DNA of 13,645 nt from Rickettsiales bacterium (GCA_002711625.1 PARR01000032.1:1-13645); one strand, 5' to 3'. Counted from the stretch's first letter, positions 1 to 7,926 are shown. The notes: generated by a model from the letters alone, not told the origin. Translations and numbers: made by a program.

Positions 1-2
1 TT

Positions 3-644
3 AAAGAAAGATTTAAACAAAAAAAAATTTCTAAGGTTTTCTACATGGCCACTTCAGCTATGAGAGATACAAAAAATAATAAAGAAATAGTTAATTTATT
101 AAATGAAAATGGTATTGAACTTGAAATAATATCAGCGAGAGACGAGGCTTATTTATTACATAATTTCTCTAGCCATGAACGTTGTTATGCAGTCGTAGAT
201 ATTGGCGGTGGCAGTGTTGAGATCTTAATTTCTAAAGATGGACATAAATTTTCTAAATCATTCAAGCTTGGTGGAGTAAGGTTATTAAATATGTCGAAAG
301 TTGAACGAAAAAGATTAATAAATGATAAATTATCATGGCTCAATCAATTTAATAGCATTGAAGCTATGTATGGATTGGGAGGAAATTTGAGAACAATTTT
401 TGAAGTGAATGCTATATCGAAGACCACAAAATATAAAGATTTTAAAAGGCTAGTCAAAAACTATAATAATCTATCTAAAAAAAAACTTATAGAAAAGTTC
501 AGAATTCCCCCTGACAGAATTGATATTATTCCAATAGCTGCGGAAATTTATCTTTGTGTGGCTGAAAAACTTCGTGTAGATATTATTCATAGTTCCTTTT
601 GGAGCATATCCAACGGGATGGCAATAAAGAAATCAATAATTTGA
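3..644 (+). CDS. ppx: Ppx/GppA-family phosphatase (exopolyphosphatase-like), 5' end cut by window
   Basis: Members of this ASKHA-fold family hydrolyse the terminal phosphate of polyphosphate (Ppx) or pppGpp (GppA) in the cytoplasm; the sequence does not decide between them. The frame is open to the left edge, and the residues before the first ATG (position 45) continue the family pattern, leading into ATSAMRD. That ATG is therefore internal and the true start lies outside the window. Visible motifs are ATSAMRD (45-65), the SARDEA segment, the phosphate-binding loop DIGGGSVE (198-221) and GLGGNLR (372-392). About 213 residues are visible. If roughly 100 are missing, the whole protein would be about 300 residues, the short type without a C-terminal HD-like domain. 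Oddities: GGN replaces the usual GGT, and the C-terminal GLREG-type motif reads SISNG. It converges with gspN and overlaps it by 12 bases. The family assignment is firm; the substrate is not. Confidence 0.88.
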   Translation, partial: KERFKQKKISKVFYMATSAMRDTKNNKEIVNLLNENGIELEIISARDEAYLLHNFSSHERCYAVVDIGGGSVEILISKDGHKFSKSFKLGGVRLLNMSKVERKRLINDKLSWLNQFNSIEAMYGLGGNLRTIFEVNAISKTTKYKDFKRLVKNYNNLSKKKLIEKFRIPPDRIDIIPIAAEIYLCVAEKLRVDIIHSSFWSISNGMAIKKSII

Positions 645-1289
645 TCTAATGAACAAAAACTCGTCTTTTATAAACTTACGCATTCTTGATGGCAGTACGG
701 ATTTGCTAATTTCTGTTTCTACATAATTATCATATAATCTCATTTGGCCTACATTTATCTTATTTTGTTTTAGAATTGCAATTAATTTACCATTCCTGCA
801 TTCAATAGTGAGATTAATTCTTCCCAATAAGTCGTTAGAAAGATATCCATCGCCATTTGCTGATTCACATCTTGAATTATTAAAATCATATAATATTGAT
901 CCCTTCTCAATATCTAAACTTATCAAGTTTAAGAATTCGTTTAATTCTATTTTTGAACTTAGTGTGTTGATATTTATATCTAGCATATTAGTATTTAATA
1001 TGTGATTTAATTTGATAGTTGCTTTGTGAGATCCAAATGTACTTATAACACTAGTTAAGCTCTTAAAGTAAATTGTATTTTTATATTCAACTCTATCAAA
1101 CCCTATGTTTTTAAATTTAAAATCATTAAGTGATCCTTTATGCAATGTGCCCTCACTGTATCCATATGAAATGTCAGTTGATTTTGCCAGTGAATTTATG
1201 AAAAAGGAGTTTGGATAAACAAAAAAAATTGTGAATATGCCAACTAAGATGAAACAAAAAAATAAACTAAGATATTTAATAAATTTCAA
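633..1289 (-). CDS. gspN: Type II secretion system protein N
   Basis: GspN is an accessory inner-membrane T2SS protein, dispensable in some systems, whose mechanism is poorly known. This 218-residue protein has an N-terminal membrane anchor (about 5-24) followed by a periplasmic part. Features fitting the family are EGTLHKG (46-52), which corresponds to the usual GTLW-G motif, the following VEY segment, and two cysteines (C141, C164) in the usual C-x-GxGxL and ECRNG contexts, probably forming a disulfide. The start is TTG: the frame has a stop two codons upstream, and the TTG directly precedes the Lys-containing anchor. No Shine-Dalgarno sequence is visible, and the start lies 14 bases inside gspM, so translation is probably coupled. 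It is the last gene of the gsp series and overlaps the convergent phosphatase gene by 12 bases. Divergence leaves some doubt about the name, but its position after gspM supports it. Confidence 0.82.
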   Translation of the reverse strand: MKFIKYLSLFFCFILVGIFTIFFVYPNSFFINSLAKSTDISYGYSEGTLHKGSLNDFKFKNIGFDRVEYKNTIYFKSLTSVISTFGSHKATIKLNHILNTNMLDININTLSSKIELNEFLNLISLDIEKGSILYDFNNSRCESANGDGYLSNDLLGRINLTIECRNGKLIAILKQNKINVGQMRLYDNYVETEISKSVLPSRMRKFIKDEFLFIRSNY

Positions 1290-1668
1290 TTTTTAATTTT
1301 AACGTATCTTCAACAGTTAATTCTAAATATTTAATTTGTATGGGTTTTAATTTTATGAAATTTAAAAAACTATTCAGTTCGTTTTCATTATTAAACGAAA
1401 TTAATATTTGTCTATCAATTTCATAGGTCAAATTATTGATTTTTAAATAGGATACAATTTCATCATTAGTAAGTCTTTCTTCAGCCTGTCTAATTTGAAA
1501 TTCAAAATCAGACAATTTCTGCTTTGTTAGCTGGAAATCTGTAAGTGTTCTTTTAAGGGAGATATCTTTTTTAGAAATCTCAGTAAAAAGAAAATATTGC
1601 GATACCAGAAAAAGTAAAAATAAGATTACACCAAAGAAAATGAATTTATTATTCATATTTATATTCAT
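1276..1668 (-). CDS. gspM: Type II secretion system protein M
   Basis: GspM is a bitopic inner-membrane protein that pairs with GspL in the T2SS assembly platform and stabilises it. The 130-residue product has a short cytoplasmic N-terminus, one membrane segment (about 9-28), a charged, probably coiled-coil stretch (about 30-66) and a small periplasmic domain (about 72-130). The alternating strand and helix pattern there fits the ferredoxin-like fold of GspM. It is somewhat shorter than common GspM proteins (about 150-170). Two in-frame ATGs compete as start, at 1668 and 1656; both lie within the repeated 3' codons of gspL, giving overlaps of 20 or 8 bases, and neither has a Shine-Dalgarno sequence. 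Sequence motifs are weak, so the call rests on topology, size and position between gspL and gspN. Confidence 0.82.
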   Translation of the reverse strand: MNINMNNKFIFFGVILFLLFLVSQYFLFTEISKKDISLKRTLTDFQLTKQKLSDFEFQIRQAEERLTNDEIVSYLKINNLTYEIDRQILISFNNENELNSFLNFIKLKPIQIKYLELTVEDTLKLKIEIY

Positions 1669-2668
1669 ATTTAAATTGTTCTAGATCGTTTAAAATTGAA
1701 CTATCAACCTGGTATAGGTTAATGCCAGCCCTTGTTAAAGCATTGATAAAGTTTGTTCTTTCAATCTCATTAATAAATGAGCAATTCAAGTTTATGAGTT
1801 TTGAAGTTGAATCTACTTTCAATGAATTTATTATGATGTTGTCATTAACATTAGCAAAGATTTTAAAAATTATTTCAGAAGGTTGTTTGTATAGTAACAA
1901 ATCAATATCTTTATCAATTATAGATGCTTGCATAGAAATAAAGTTTTCATTAGGAAAAAAATTTGAATATAGATTTTGAGCGGATGTATTTAAGCTTTTT
2001 ATTTGAAAAGATTTATGTAAAAGATTCGTTAATCCAATAATATTGATTATTAAAAAAATGGTTACAAACGCTACAATGAATTTCTTTTTTAAAAGACCAC
2101 CAAAAATATTTTGAATATTAATTAAATTTATTTCATAGAATATATCATTAATATCTTTAGTTATACTCATATCAGAAACAGTTAATTTTTTTATCTTCCT
2201 CTTTTTAAGAAAGATTGACAATTTATTTGGCAACTTTACAAATGTTCCATTGTCTTCAACGAAAAAACTTTGATTGAATTCAATATTATTTTCAAATAGA
2301 TATTTAAAAAGTAAACATTCTGATGTAACGGATATTTTTTCTCTTGTATGTTTGAGCTTACTTTTAATCAAGTTAAGGTTGTCGTTTGAAATTAATAAAT
2401 ATTCATTTTTTAAATTTGTCTCATAGACATCAATTTCTGTAGAAAGATTTGGATCTATAGATGCAAAATTATTTTTTAAATTTGCTTTTATTAATTCTTT
2501 ATTCGTAGTATCTGGTTGAAAGTATTGATGGGTAATAATTTCATTAGGAAATACAAAACATGTATTTGCTTTATCTTTAATAAATTTAAACTTTGTATCT
2601 TTAATTCCTGCTTTAGAAATTAATATTACGTCCTCTAATTTTTGATCTTTGAAATAGATGATATTCAT
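1649..2668 (-). CDS. gspL: Type II secretion system protein L
   Basis: GspL is the inner-membrane platform protein that recruits the ATPase GspE through its cytoplasmic domain and binds GspM through its periplasmic domain. The 339 residues show a large cytoplasmic region (about 1-195, the actin-like GspL fold), one membrane segment (about 197-216) and a periplasmic domain (about 225-339). The AQNLYSNFFPNENF stretch (230-243) matches the LYR-LFP motif that follows the membrane segment in GspL, and the FVFPNEII and NFASIDP segments fit the conserved N-terminal half. A cytoplasmic Lys-rich patch (155-161) precedes the membrane. Length is slightly below the usual 380-400. The start ATG overlaps the gspK stop by four bases (ATGA), which indicates translational coupling. 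Confidence 0.9.
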   Translation of the reverse strand: MNIIYFKDQKLEDVILISKAGIKDTKFKFIKDKANTCFVFPNEIITHQYFQPDTTNKELIKANLKNNFASIDPNLSTEIDVYETNLKNEYLLISNDNLNLIKSKLKHTREKISVTSECLLFKYLFENNIEFNQSFFVEDNGTFVKLPNKLSIFLKKRKIKKLTVSDMSITKDINDIFYEINLINIQNIFGGLLKKKFIVAFVTIFLIINIIGLTNLLHKSFQIKSLNTSAQNLYSNFFPNENFISMQASIIDKDIDLLLYKQPSEIIFKIFANVNDNIIINSLKVDSTSKLINLNCSFINEIERTNFINALTRAGINLYQVDSSILNDLEQFKYEYKYE

Positions 2669-3597
2669 TCTGAAATTGTTCTAAATATTAAGTAATCCTC
2701 TCTTCTTTTTAGATCTATAAAACTTAATAATCGGAAAGAATAATTATTAAGGTTGAAATTATAGATAATTTTTAGATATTCTGGTTTAAAAATTATCATA
2801 TCAGATTGAAAATCACCTATATCTAGGTTATTCACATCCATAAAGTTTGCTAAATTAAGATACCCAAATTCTGGTCTATTAGAAATTATTTTTGCACCAT
2901 CACTAAGAGTTAAGTTTGGAAATATTGACAAAAAAGTGATCATATTAGCTGAAGATAGACTGTTAATATTAAATTTAATATTTGTGTCAGGAAGAGCACA
3001 GGTTACTTTATATATGTTATCTATTTCAGATGAAGTTAAAAAGTTCAGTTCTTTAAGCTGAGACTTTGTAATTAAAAGAGAATCCGTTGTTAAGTTTAAT
3101 TGATCGTTAGATACATAATAAAGATCCTCAGCACCAAAGGTTTCAGGAAGATTATCGGTATCAATTAGATCAACTAATCTATCTATGAATTCATTTTCTC
3201 TATTTTTATCAAAGGAAATATTTTTTAATAAAGCCTTAAATTTTTCAATACCATTCTCATTCTTTATTAACCTAGTGCCCTGTTCTTTAGTTATTGAATT
3301 TAGATTAAAACATGTGTTCATATCAATAAAATTTACAGATATATTTTCATATTTTTCATTAATCATTTCCTCAAGCTGATATGTAGCTAAATCAAGATTT
3401 CGTAAAAAATTAGAATTATTTTGAAGGGATTGAACCAAGAATTTTTCATAATTAATCAATTGGATTCTGTAATAAATAGAATTATTAAATATTGAAGTTT
3501 TTATAGTATCTTGGAAAATACTCCTGCTTATAAAAATTACTATTAAGCTAAGAATGGTAATAATCGATAGAGTTGAAATTAATATGTATCCTTTCAT
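2665..3597 (-). CDS. gspK: Minor pseudopilin GspK (T2SS pilus tip)
   Basis: GspK is the large minor pseudopilin that sits with GspI and GspJ at the tip of the T2SS pseudopilus. The 310-residue length matches the family. The N-terminus is MKG followed by a hydrophobic helix (about 4-24), so prepilin peptidase would cut after G3. Mature position +5 is Ser rather than Glu, as expected because GspK is the pseudopilin that lacks Glu5. Family signatures include LVDLIDTDN (141-149) with GAEDLYY (155-161), the helical insert and probable calcium-binding region, and INSLSSANM (211-219), matching the N-N-T-A-type motif. C96 and C200 may form the conserved disulfide. The leader of only three residues is unusually short, but a stop four codons upstream (TAA CTA CAG AGG ATG) leaves no room for a longer one. 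The start overlaps the gspJ stop as ATGA. Confidence 0.94.
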   Translation of the reverse strand: MKGYILISTLSIITILSLIVIFISRSIFQDTIKTSIFNNSIYYRIQLINYEKFLVQSLQNNSNFLRNLDLATYQLEEMINEKYENISVNFIDMNTCFNLNSITKEQGTRLIKNENGIEKFKALLKNISFDKNRENEFIDRLVDLIDTDNLPETFGAEDLYYVSNDQLNLTTDSLLITKSQLKELNFLTSSEIDNIYKVTCALPDTNIKFNINSLSSANMITFLSIFPNLTLSDGAKIISNRPEFGYLNLANFMDVNNLDIGDFQSDMIIFKPEYLKIIYNFNLNNYSFRLLSFIDLKRREDYLIFRTISE

Positions 3598-4178
3598 CCT
3601 CTGTAGTTACTAAGAATAAGAGTAGATTCTTGATCGTTATATTCAAACTTAATAAAGATAAATTTTGGGTAGGTAGATAGAGTAGAATTCGATGAAGGCC
3701 ATTGTGAGAGATTTTGGTTTAAAGTATTACCGAAGGTAATATCAACATTTGATAGATCGTTCAATAATATGCTTTTATTTATTATAAAATTCTCATTGTT
3801 TGCCAATGTAGTTGTTCTGACGAGACTATTATTTTCTAATTGATATATTACCCGCCTTAAATTTGAAAAATTATTCGAGTGATCATTTGTTGTCATAGCA
3901 ACAAATTTCATAATATTTTCACCAATATTTCCCATAAAAACTGAATTTGTCATTCTTCCGTTCAAATCTTTCATTTGATAAGAAACTGACTGCATCAAAT
4001 CAAGGCGTAGAGTATTGATAGCAATCATTTGTGACGCATCTAGATCAATCTTAGCTGTAATTTTATTTTTTATGCTTGAGGTGTCTTTAAAATATTCGTA
4101 AGACATCAAAGAAACAATAGCTCCAGCTAAAAGCGCAATTAGAATTTCAATTAAGCTAAACCCACTTTTTACTTTCAT
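3594..4178 (-). CDS. gspJ: Minor pseudopilin GspJ
   Basis: GspJ is a minor pseudopilin of the T2SS tip complex that assembles with GspI and GspK. The N-terminus is the prepilin leader MKVKSG, followed by FSLIEILIAL. Cleavage is expected after G6, giving a methylatable Phe1 and the conserved Glu5. The hydrophobic helix spans about 7-27. The segment NLRRVIYQLENNSLVR (106-121) matches the RV-Y-L-dG-L-R strand motif of GspJ, and the 194-residue length is normal. The stop codon overlaps the gspK start and the start overlaps the gspI stop, both as ATGA, so these three tip genes are tightly coupled. The order I-J-K and the size separate it confidently from the other pseudopilins. Confidence 0.94.
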   Translation of the reverse strand: MKVKSGFSLIEILIALLAGAIVSLMSYEYFKDTSSIKNKITAKIDLDASQMIAINTLRLDLMQSVSYQMKDLNGRMTNSVFMGNIGENIMKFVAMTTNDHSNNFSNLRRVIYQLENNSLVRTTTLANNENFIINKSILLNDLSNVDITFGNTLNQNLSQWPSSNSTLSTYPKFIFIKFEYNDQESTLILSNYRG

Positions 4179-4522
4179 TTTATGTATTTAATTTTATAAG
4201 AGCCTTCATTCAAAAATACCTCTATTTCAATTTCTTGAAATGTGCCATATTGTGAAATAATTTGTTTTTGCAGATTTTGAGAGTTGAGTATTCTTATTAA
4301 ATCCAAGTCATTGATATTTGGCTCTGAGACAACAAGTGTTAAAGCATTGATTTGATTATTTAGTAAACCGTTACTTTGCGTTTTATTTTCCTGAAATTTT
4401 AGATTTTGATTAATTATATCTGAGAAGGCAGTAAAAGTTATTGTTATAATTAATAGCGAAATTATTACCTCCAGTAAGGTAAATCCATTTATGAAATTTT
4501 TAAAAGTTAATCGTTGTGCCAT
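4175..4522 (-). CDS. gspI: Minor pseudopilin GspI
   Basis: GspI is a small minor pseudopilin that nucleates the GspI-J-K tip of the T2SS pseudopilus. The prepilin signal is INGFTLLEVI (11-20): cleavage after G13 would give Phe1 and Glu5 of the mature protein, followed by a hydrophobic helix to about residue 35. The 115-residue length is typical (115-130). The start ATG at 4522 lies 23 bases inside gspH and gives a 13-residue leader; no Shine-Dalgarno sequence is visible. The stop overlaps the gspJ start as ATGA. The C-terminal half is divergent, so identity rests on the prepilin signature, size and its place between gspH and gspJ. Confidence 0.92.
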   Translation of the reverse strand: MAQRLTFKNFINGFTLLEVIISLLIITITFTAFSDIINQNLKFQENKTQSNGLLNNQINALTLVVSEPNINDLDLIRILNSQNLQKQIISQYGTFQEIEIEVFLNEGSYKIKYIK

Positions 4523-4898
4523 CTAATAGTTTCAAAGATTTTATGTTAACTTCCATTCCTGAATATATAGATAGGAATGGCTCTTCATTAATAGATTTGG
4601 TTTGTTCATCTTTTGTATTAACTGATAAAACTTCTAATGCATCGAAATCTTCAAGTTTTACAAACCCATTATCTATTGCTAAATAAATACCATCATTCGT
4701 AAATGAATATACATTCCCAGTATGGAGGCTCAACTCTCTGTAGTAATGGATTTTTTCTCTAATATTATCATTGGCATTTACAGTATTGGAAAAAATGAAA
4801 AAAGAGGATGCTGAAACTGCAATAATGCTTATTACAATTAGAAGTTCCAATAATGTAAAACCTTTACTCGGGAAAATTTCCAATATCTTTATTCTCAC
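4500..4898 (-). CDS. gspH: Minor pseudopilin GspH
   Basis: GspH is the minor pseudopilin thought to join the GspI-J-K tip to the GspG shaft. The prepilin signal is SKGFTLLELLIVIS; cleavage after the Gly gives Phe1 and Glu5, followed by a helix rich in Ile and Val. I choose the GTG at 4898 (132 residues, leader MRIKILEIFPSKG) because an AGGAGG lies five bases upstream. Longer starts exist at GTG 4925 and ATG 4919, but these would add a very acidic stretch to the leader. The chosen start lies 35 bases inside gspG, whose codons there encode the conserved C-terminal GGEGEN-DI loop. The C-terminal part is poorly conserved, as usual in GspH. The stop lies inside gspI. Confidence 0.9.
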   Translation of the reverse strand: MRIKILEIFPSKGFTLLELLIVISIIAVSASSFFIFSNTVNANDNIREKIHYYRELSLHTGNVYSFTNDGIYLAIDNGFVKLEDFDALEVLSVNTKDEQTKSINEEPFLSIYSGMEVNIKSLKLLDGTTINF

Positions 4899-5289
4899 CC
4901 TCTCCTCCTGGTTGACCATCTGCACCTAGAGACAATACGTCGTAAGTATTGAATGTCCCGGGATATACATACAGATAATCATTTCCCCATGGATCTTTAG
5001 GCAGTCGATTGATATAGCCTCCTTGTGGATACATCAAGGGTCTTTTTAAGTCACCTGGATCAATAACAAGGCTTTCTAAACCCTGTACTTGCGATGGATA
5101 AGTACCCTCATTAATTTTAAACATAACAAGAGCTTGTTCAATTCTAGAAATATCTGCTTTAGTTTTCTCCAAATAAGCTTGGTTTAAGCTGGGTAAAACA
5201 TTTATTGAAACAAGAGAAACGAGCAATCCAATAATTACAATTACTATCAATAATTCTAAAAGAGTAAATCCTTTCTTCAGTGTTCTCAT
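4864..5289 (-). CDS. gspG: Major pseudopilin GspG
   Basis: GspG polymerises in the inner membrane into the periplasmic pseudopilus that pushes substrates through the secretin. The 141-residue protein has the leader MRTLKKG followed by FTLLELLIVIVIIGLL, cut after G7 to give Phe1 and Glu5. The rest is textbook GspG: NEGTYPSQVQGLESL (60-74), LPKDPWGNDYLYVYPG (96-111) and the calcium-binding C-terminal loop with GADG (122-125) and GGEGENKDI (128-136), including D124 and D135. It is the best conserved pseudopilin here. The start overlaps the gspF stop by four bases with no Shine-Dalgarno sequence. The 3' end carries the ribosome binding site and start of gspH. A high level of this protein would be expected from its structural role, but no separate promoter is visible. 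Confidence 0.98.
   Translation of the reverse strand: MRTLKKGFTLLELLIVIVIIGLLVSLVSINVLPSLNQAYLEKTKADISRIEQALVMFKINEGTYPSQVQGLESLVIDPGDLKRPLMYPQGGYINRLPKDPWGNDYLYVYPGTFNTYDVLSLGADGQPGGEGENKDIGNFPE
4904..4909 (-). promoter_or_regulatory. Ribosome binding site deciding the gspH start
   Basis: AGGAGG on the minus strand, five bases before the GTG at 4898. It lies inside the gspG codons for Pro-Gly-Gly-Glu. It is the best Shine-Dalgarno match seen at any start in this window, where most gsp starts have none, and it favours the 132-residue GspH over the longer open frame. Confidence 0.7.
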
Positions 5290-6482
5290 ATATTAAATAC
5301 TAAATTGTTCATCTGTAGTAAGGGAAGCATAATAGCCATAACTATTAACATAACAAAAACTCCCATAGTTAAAATAACAAGTGGTTGCAATAATGTTAAT
5401 AAAAAATTTCTTTTTGTATCAACTTCTTCGTCTAAATATTCTTTTATTTTTCCAAACATCTCACTTATATTGCTACCACTATCACCAGAACTCAGTAATT
5501 GGATAAAAACATAAGGAAAAATTGTAGATTGCTGAAATGCATTACTTAGAGATGTACCTGAATTTACACGAGCTAAGATAGTTGTTAATTCTTGTTTAAG
5601 ATAAATATTCTTAAAATTATCTTTCGATGTACTTAAACTATCAATAGTATTAAGGCCTGCTTTTGTCATCAAGTACATTGAAGAACAAAACCTTGCAGTC
5701 TGGTTAAATAAAATGATCTGTCCAAATATAGGAAATTTTAAAAGAGCTACAGAAAATTTAATCTTCAAAGTATGACTTAGAAGATTTAGTTTTACTAAGA
5801 TAAATATTGAACCCAATATGAAAAAAGTAGCGATCAATATATATGGAAAGATTTGTGATAGAGAGAGAAGTACCGAGGAAATCATAGGTAAAGATACATT
5901 TGATGAAATAAATTCTTCAGCAACTTGTGGCAATACAAGGCTAAGTAAAGCGTAAATTACAATTATTGACACTCCGAACAATATTAAAGGATAAACTAAG
6001 GCACCAGTAACCTGATTTTTTATCTTAATTTCTTTATCTATGTAGTTTGAAATATCATTAAAAACCTCGGGCAATGAAGCTGAGGTTTCTCCAGCAAATA
6101 CTGTTGATGTATATATCTTATCAAAAGTCTTAGGAAATTTTTTCATACTTTCACTAAGAAGCACTCCATTAGTAACATCGTCTTTAATAAGATTTAAAAG
6201 TGTTGAAAGTTTATTATTCTTAGTTTGATTTATTAATAGTTCTAATGATTTTTCTAATGTTGTCCCAGCTGTTAATAGTGCAGCTAGTTGTTTAGTAAAA
6301 ATAGACAAACTAGCTTGGGAAATTTTTAATTGTGAAATTTTAGCTTTTGTCTCAATAATTTTTATTGGTATGAGATTAAGATTTTTTAAATTTTCAATGA
6401 CATCCAATTTATTTTCAGCATTTATGAATCCAGAAATCTTCTTTTCATTTGCATCATAAGCTTGATATCTAAAGGTGGCCAT
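5286..6482 (-). CDS. gspF: T2SS inner-membrane platform protein GspF
   Basis: GspF is the polytopic core of the inner-membrane platform, thought to couple GspE ATP hydrolysis to pseudopilus extension. The 398-residue length is standard. It carries two repeated T2SSF domains: the first with FTKQLAALLTAGTTLEKSLELL (62-83) and GETSASLPEVF (131-141), the second with ARFCSSMYLMTKAGL (263-277) and SGDSGSNISEMF (332-343). Three membrane segments are visible, at about 163-185, 213-230 and 365-388. The start ATG shares one base with the gspE stop (TAATG). Its neighbours and the absence of type IV pilus genes argue against PilC, the homologue in pili. The SGDSGSN segment deviates mildly from the usual GE-SG-L form. 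Confidence 0.97.
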   Translation of the reverse strand: MATFRYQAYDANEKKISGFINAENKLDVIENLKNLNLIPIKIIETKAKISQLKISQASLSIFTKQLAALLTAGTTLEKSLELLINQTKNNKLSTLLNLIKDDVTNGVLLSESMKKFPKTFDKIYTSTVFAGETSASLPEVFNDISNYIDKEIKIKNQVTGALVYPLILFGVSIIVIYALLSLVLPQVAEEFISSNVSLPMISSVLLSLSQIFPYILIATFFILGSIFILVKLNLLSHTLKIKFSVALLKFPIFGQIILFNQTARFCSSMYLMTKAGLNTIDSLSTSKDNFKNIYLKQELTTILARVNSGTSLSNAFQQSTIFPYVFIQLLSSGDSGSNISEMFGKIKEYLDEEVDTKRNFLLTLLQPLVILTMGVFVMLIVMAIMLPLLQMNNLVFNI

Positions 6483-7924
6483 TAATCTTGACTAACACGT
6501 AAAAGTTCAGCAACAGAAGTTTCTCCGTCATTAATTACCCTAAGTCCATCTTCGAAAAGTTTTTTTGATGTTTGATGTACATAATTTGATAATTCCGCTT
6601 CAGAAGCAGAGTTATATATCAATTCAGAAAGCTTTGAATCAAATTTAATACATTCACCAATACTCAATCTTCCTTTATATCCCGTACCCTCACACTTATC
6701 ACATCCAATGGGTTTATATATGTTTTGTTTAATTCGATGTTTTTTTGCGAATATATTTGCCTCAGTATCTACAGCCTTGCAGTGTGAGCATAGTTTTCGA
6801 ACTAATCTTTGAGATAAAACAAAGATAATACTTGAGGAAAGTAAATAAGGTTCAATTCCCATATCACGAAGTCTTGTAATAGCGTTTACAGCGCTATTTG
6901 TATGAACTGTAGATAAAACTAAGTGTCCAGTTAGACTTGATTGAATTGCAATTTCTGCCGTTTCTTTATCTCTTATTTCTCCGACCATTACAATATCAGG
7001 ATCTTGTCTAAGAATTGCACGCAAACCTCTAGCAAATGTCAATCCAGTCTTATTATTAACTTGTGTTTGACCAACTCCTTCAAGTGCATATTCAACAGGA
7101 TCCTCAATTGTTAGTATATTTTGTGTTCTATCAGATATCTCTTGTAATCCTGCATACAATGTAGTTGTTTTACCAGAGCCTGTTGGACCAGTAACAAGTA
7201 TAATTCCCTCATTTTTTGCTAATGAAGCTTTCAAATTTGATTGGATATCTTCTGAAAAACCAAGCTCATTCAGTGTGATTTGCGATTTATCTTTTTCTAA
7301 GATTCTTAATACGACCCGCTCACCAAATGACGACGGTAATGTTGATACTCTCAAATCCACACTTCTTTTTCCAATAGAAATTGTAATACGACCATCTTGG
7401 GGTATTCTTCTCTCTGATATATCTAATCTTGACATAATCTTAATTCTGGAGATAAGCATTTGGGTAATTGTATTTTGGTAATGAAGCACTTCTCTTAGAA
7501 CACCATCAACACGAAAACGTATACTAAGTCTATGTTCAAATGGCTCTAAATGAATATCAGATGCACGAGCCTTTATTGCTTTAGTTATCGTAGCGTTAAT
7601 CAATTTAATAATTGGACCTTTATTTTCGTCATCCAACAAATCATCAGATGGTGATATTGCATCTGCAATATCCTCTAAGTCCAGATCATCAAATTCAGAC
7701 ATATCATATTCTTCTTTATTGTCGGTATAAAGTTCTGTCAACAGATTTTCAAATTCGTCTTGAGAATAATTTTTTTTAATTACTTTTGATTTAAGAAATG
7801 GATGTAAATTAGCAAGAACTCTTAGATTTGCGTCCCCACAATGATGAAGGGTGCTTGTAGTTTCCATATTTGTAAGAATCAGTTTATTGTGTTTACAAAA
7901 ACTATAGTTAAGCGGTAATTCCAT
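6482..7924 (-). CDS. gspE: T2SS ATPase GspE
   Basis: GspE is the cytoplasmic hexameric secretion ATPase that powers pseudopilus assembly and docks on GspL. In the 480 residues, an N-terminal domain with LPLNYSFCKHN (3-13) fits the GspE opening, followed by an acidic linker (about 66-101). The ASDIHLEP motif (121-128) opens the core domain. The Walker A loop is GPTGSGKT (246-253), the Asp box region is TIEDPVEY (272-279), the Walker B region is ILRQDPDIVMVGEIRD (304-319) and the His box is STVHTN (338-343). The zinc-binding tetracysteine insert is present: C379, C382, C408, C411. All catalytic motifs look intact. The ATG at 7924 follows the gspD stop by two bases, and the stop shares one base with the gspF start. 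The zinc insert and genetic context support GspE over PilB. Confidence 0.98.
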   Translation of the reverse strand: MELPLNYSFCKHNKLILTNMETTSTLHHCGDANLRVLANLHPFLKSKVIKKNYSQDEFENLLTELYTDNKEEYDMSEFDDLDLEDIADAISPSDDLLDDENKGPIIKLINATITKAIKARASDIHLEPFEHRLSIRFRVDGVLREVLHYQNTITQMLISRIKIMSRLDISERRIPQDGRITISIGKRSVDLRVSTLPSSFGERVVLRILEKDKSQITLNELGFSEDIQSNLKASLAKNEGIILVTGPTGSGKTTTLYAGLQEISDRTQNILTIEDPVEYALEGVGQTQVNNKTGLTFARGLRAILRQDPDIVMVGEIRDKETAEIAIQSSLTGHLVLSTVHTNSAVNAITRLRDMGIEPYLLSSSIIFVLSQRLVRKLCSHCKAVDTEANIFAKKHRIKQNIYKPIGCDKCEGTGYKGRLSIGECIKFDSKLSELIYNSASEAELSNYVHQTSKKLFEDGLRVINDGETSVAELLRVSQD

Positions 7925-7926
7925 TA

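Noticed and set aside
45..47. ATG at 45 as the true start of the phosphatase gene
   Set aside because: The frame is open to the window edge, and the residues before and after it continue the ATSAMRD family motif, so it is an internal Met.
808..1005. Plus-strand open frames of 60-100 codons opposite the gsp and kinase genes
   Set aside because: They lie wholly inside well-supported minus-strand genes, have no recognisable motifs, and are expected as shadows in AT-rich coding DNA.
1651..1671. Tandem TATGAATA repeat at the gspL-gspM junction as a regulatory repeat
   Set aside because: It is two copies only and encodes the Lys-Tyr-Glu-Tyr end of GspL; it matters only because it creates two possible gspM ATG starts.
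4899..4925. Longer GspH starting at GTG 4925 or ATG 4919
   Set aside because: This would put acidic residues into the prepilin leader and overlap gspG by up to 62 bases, while GTG 4898 has an ideal AGGAGG five bases upstream.
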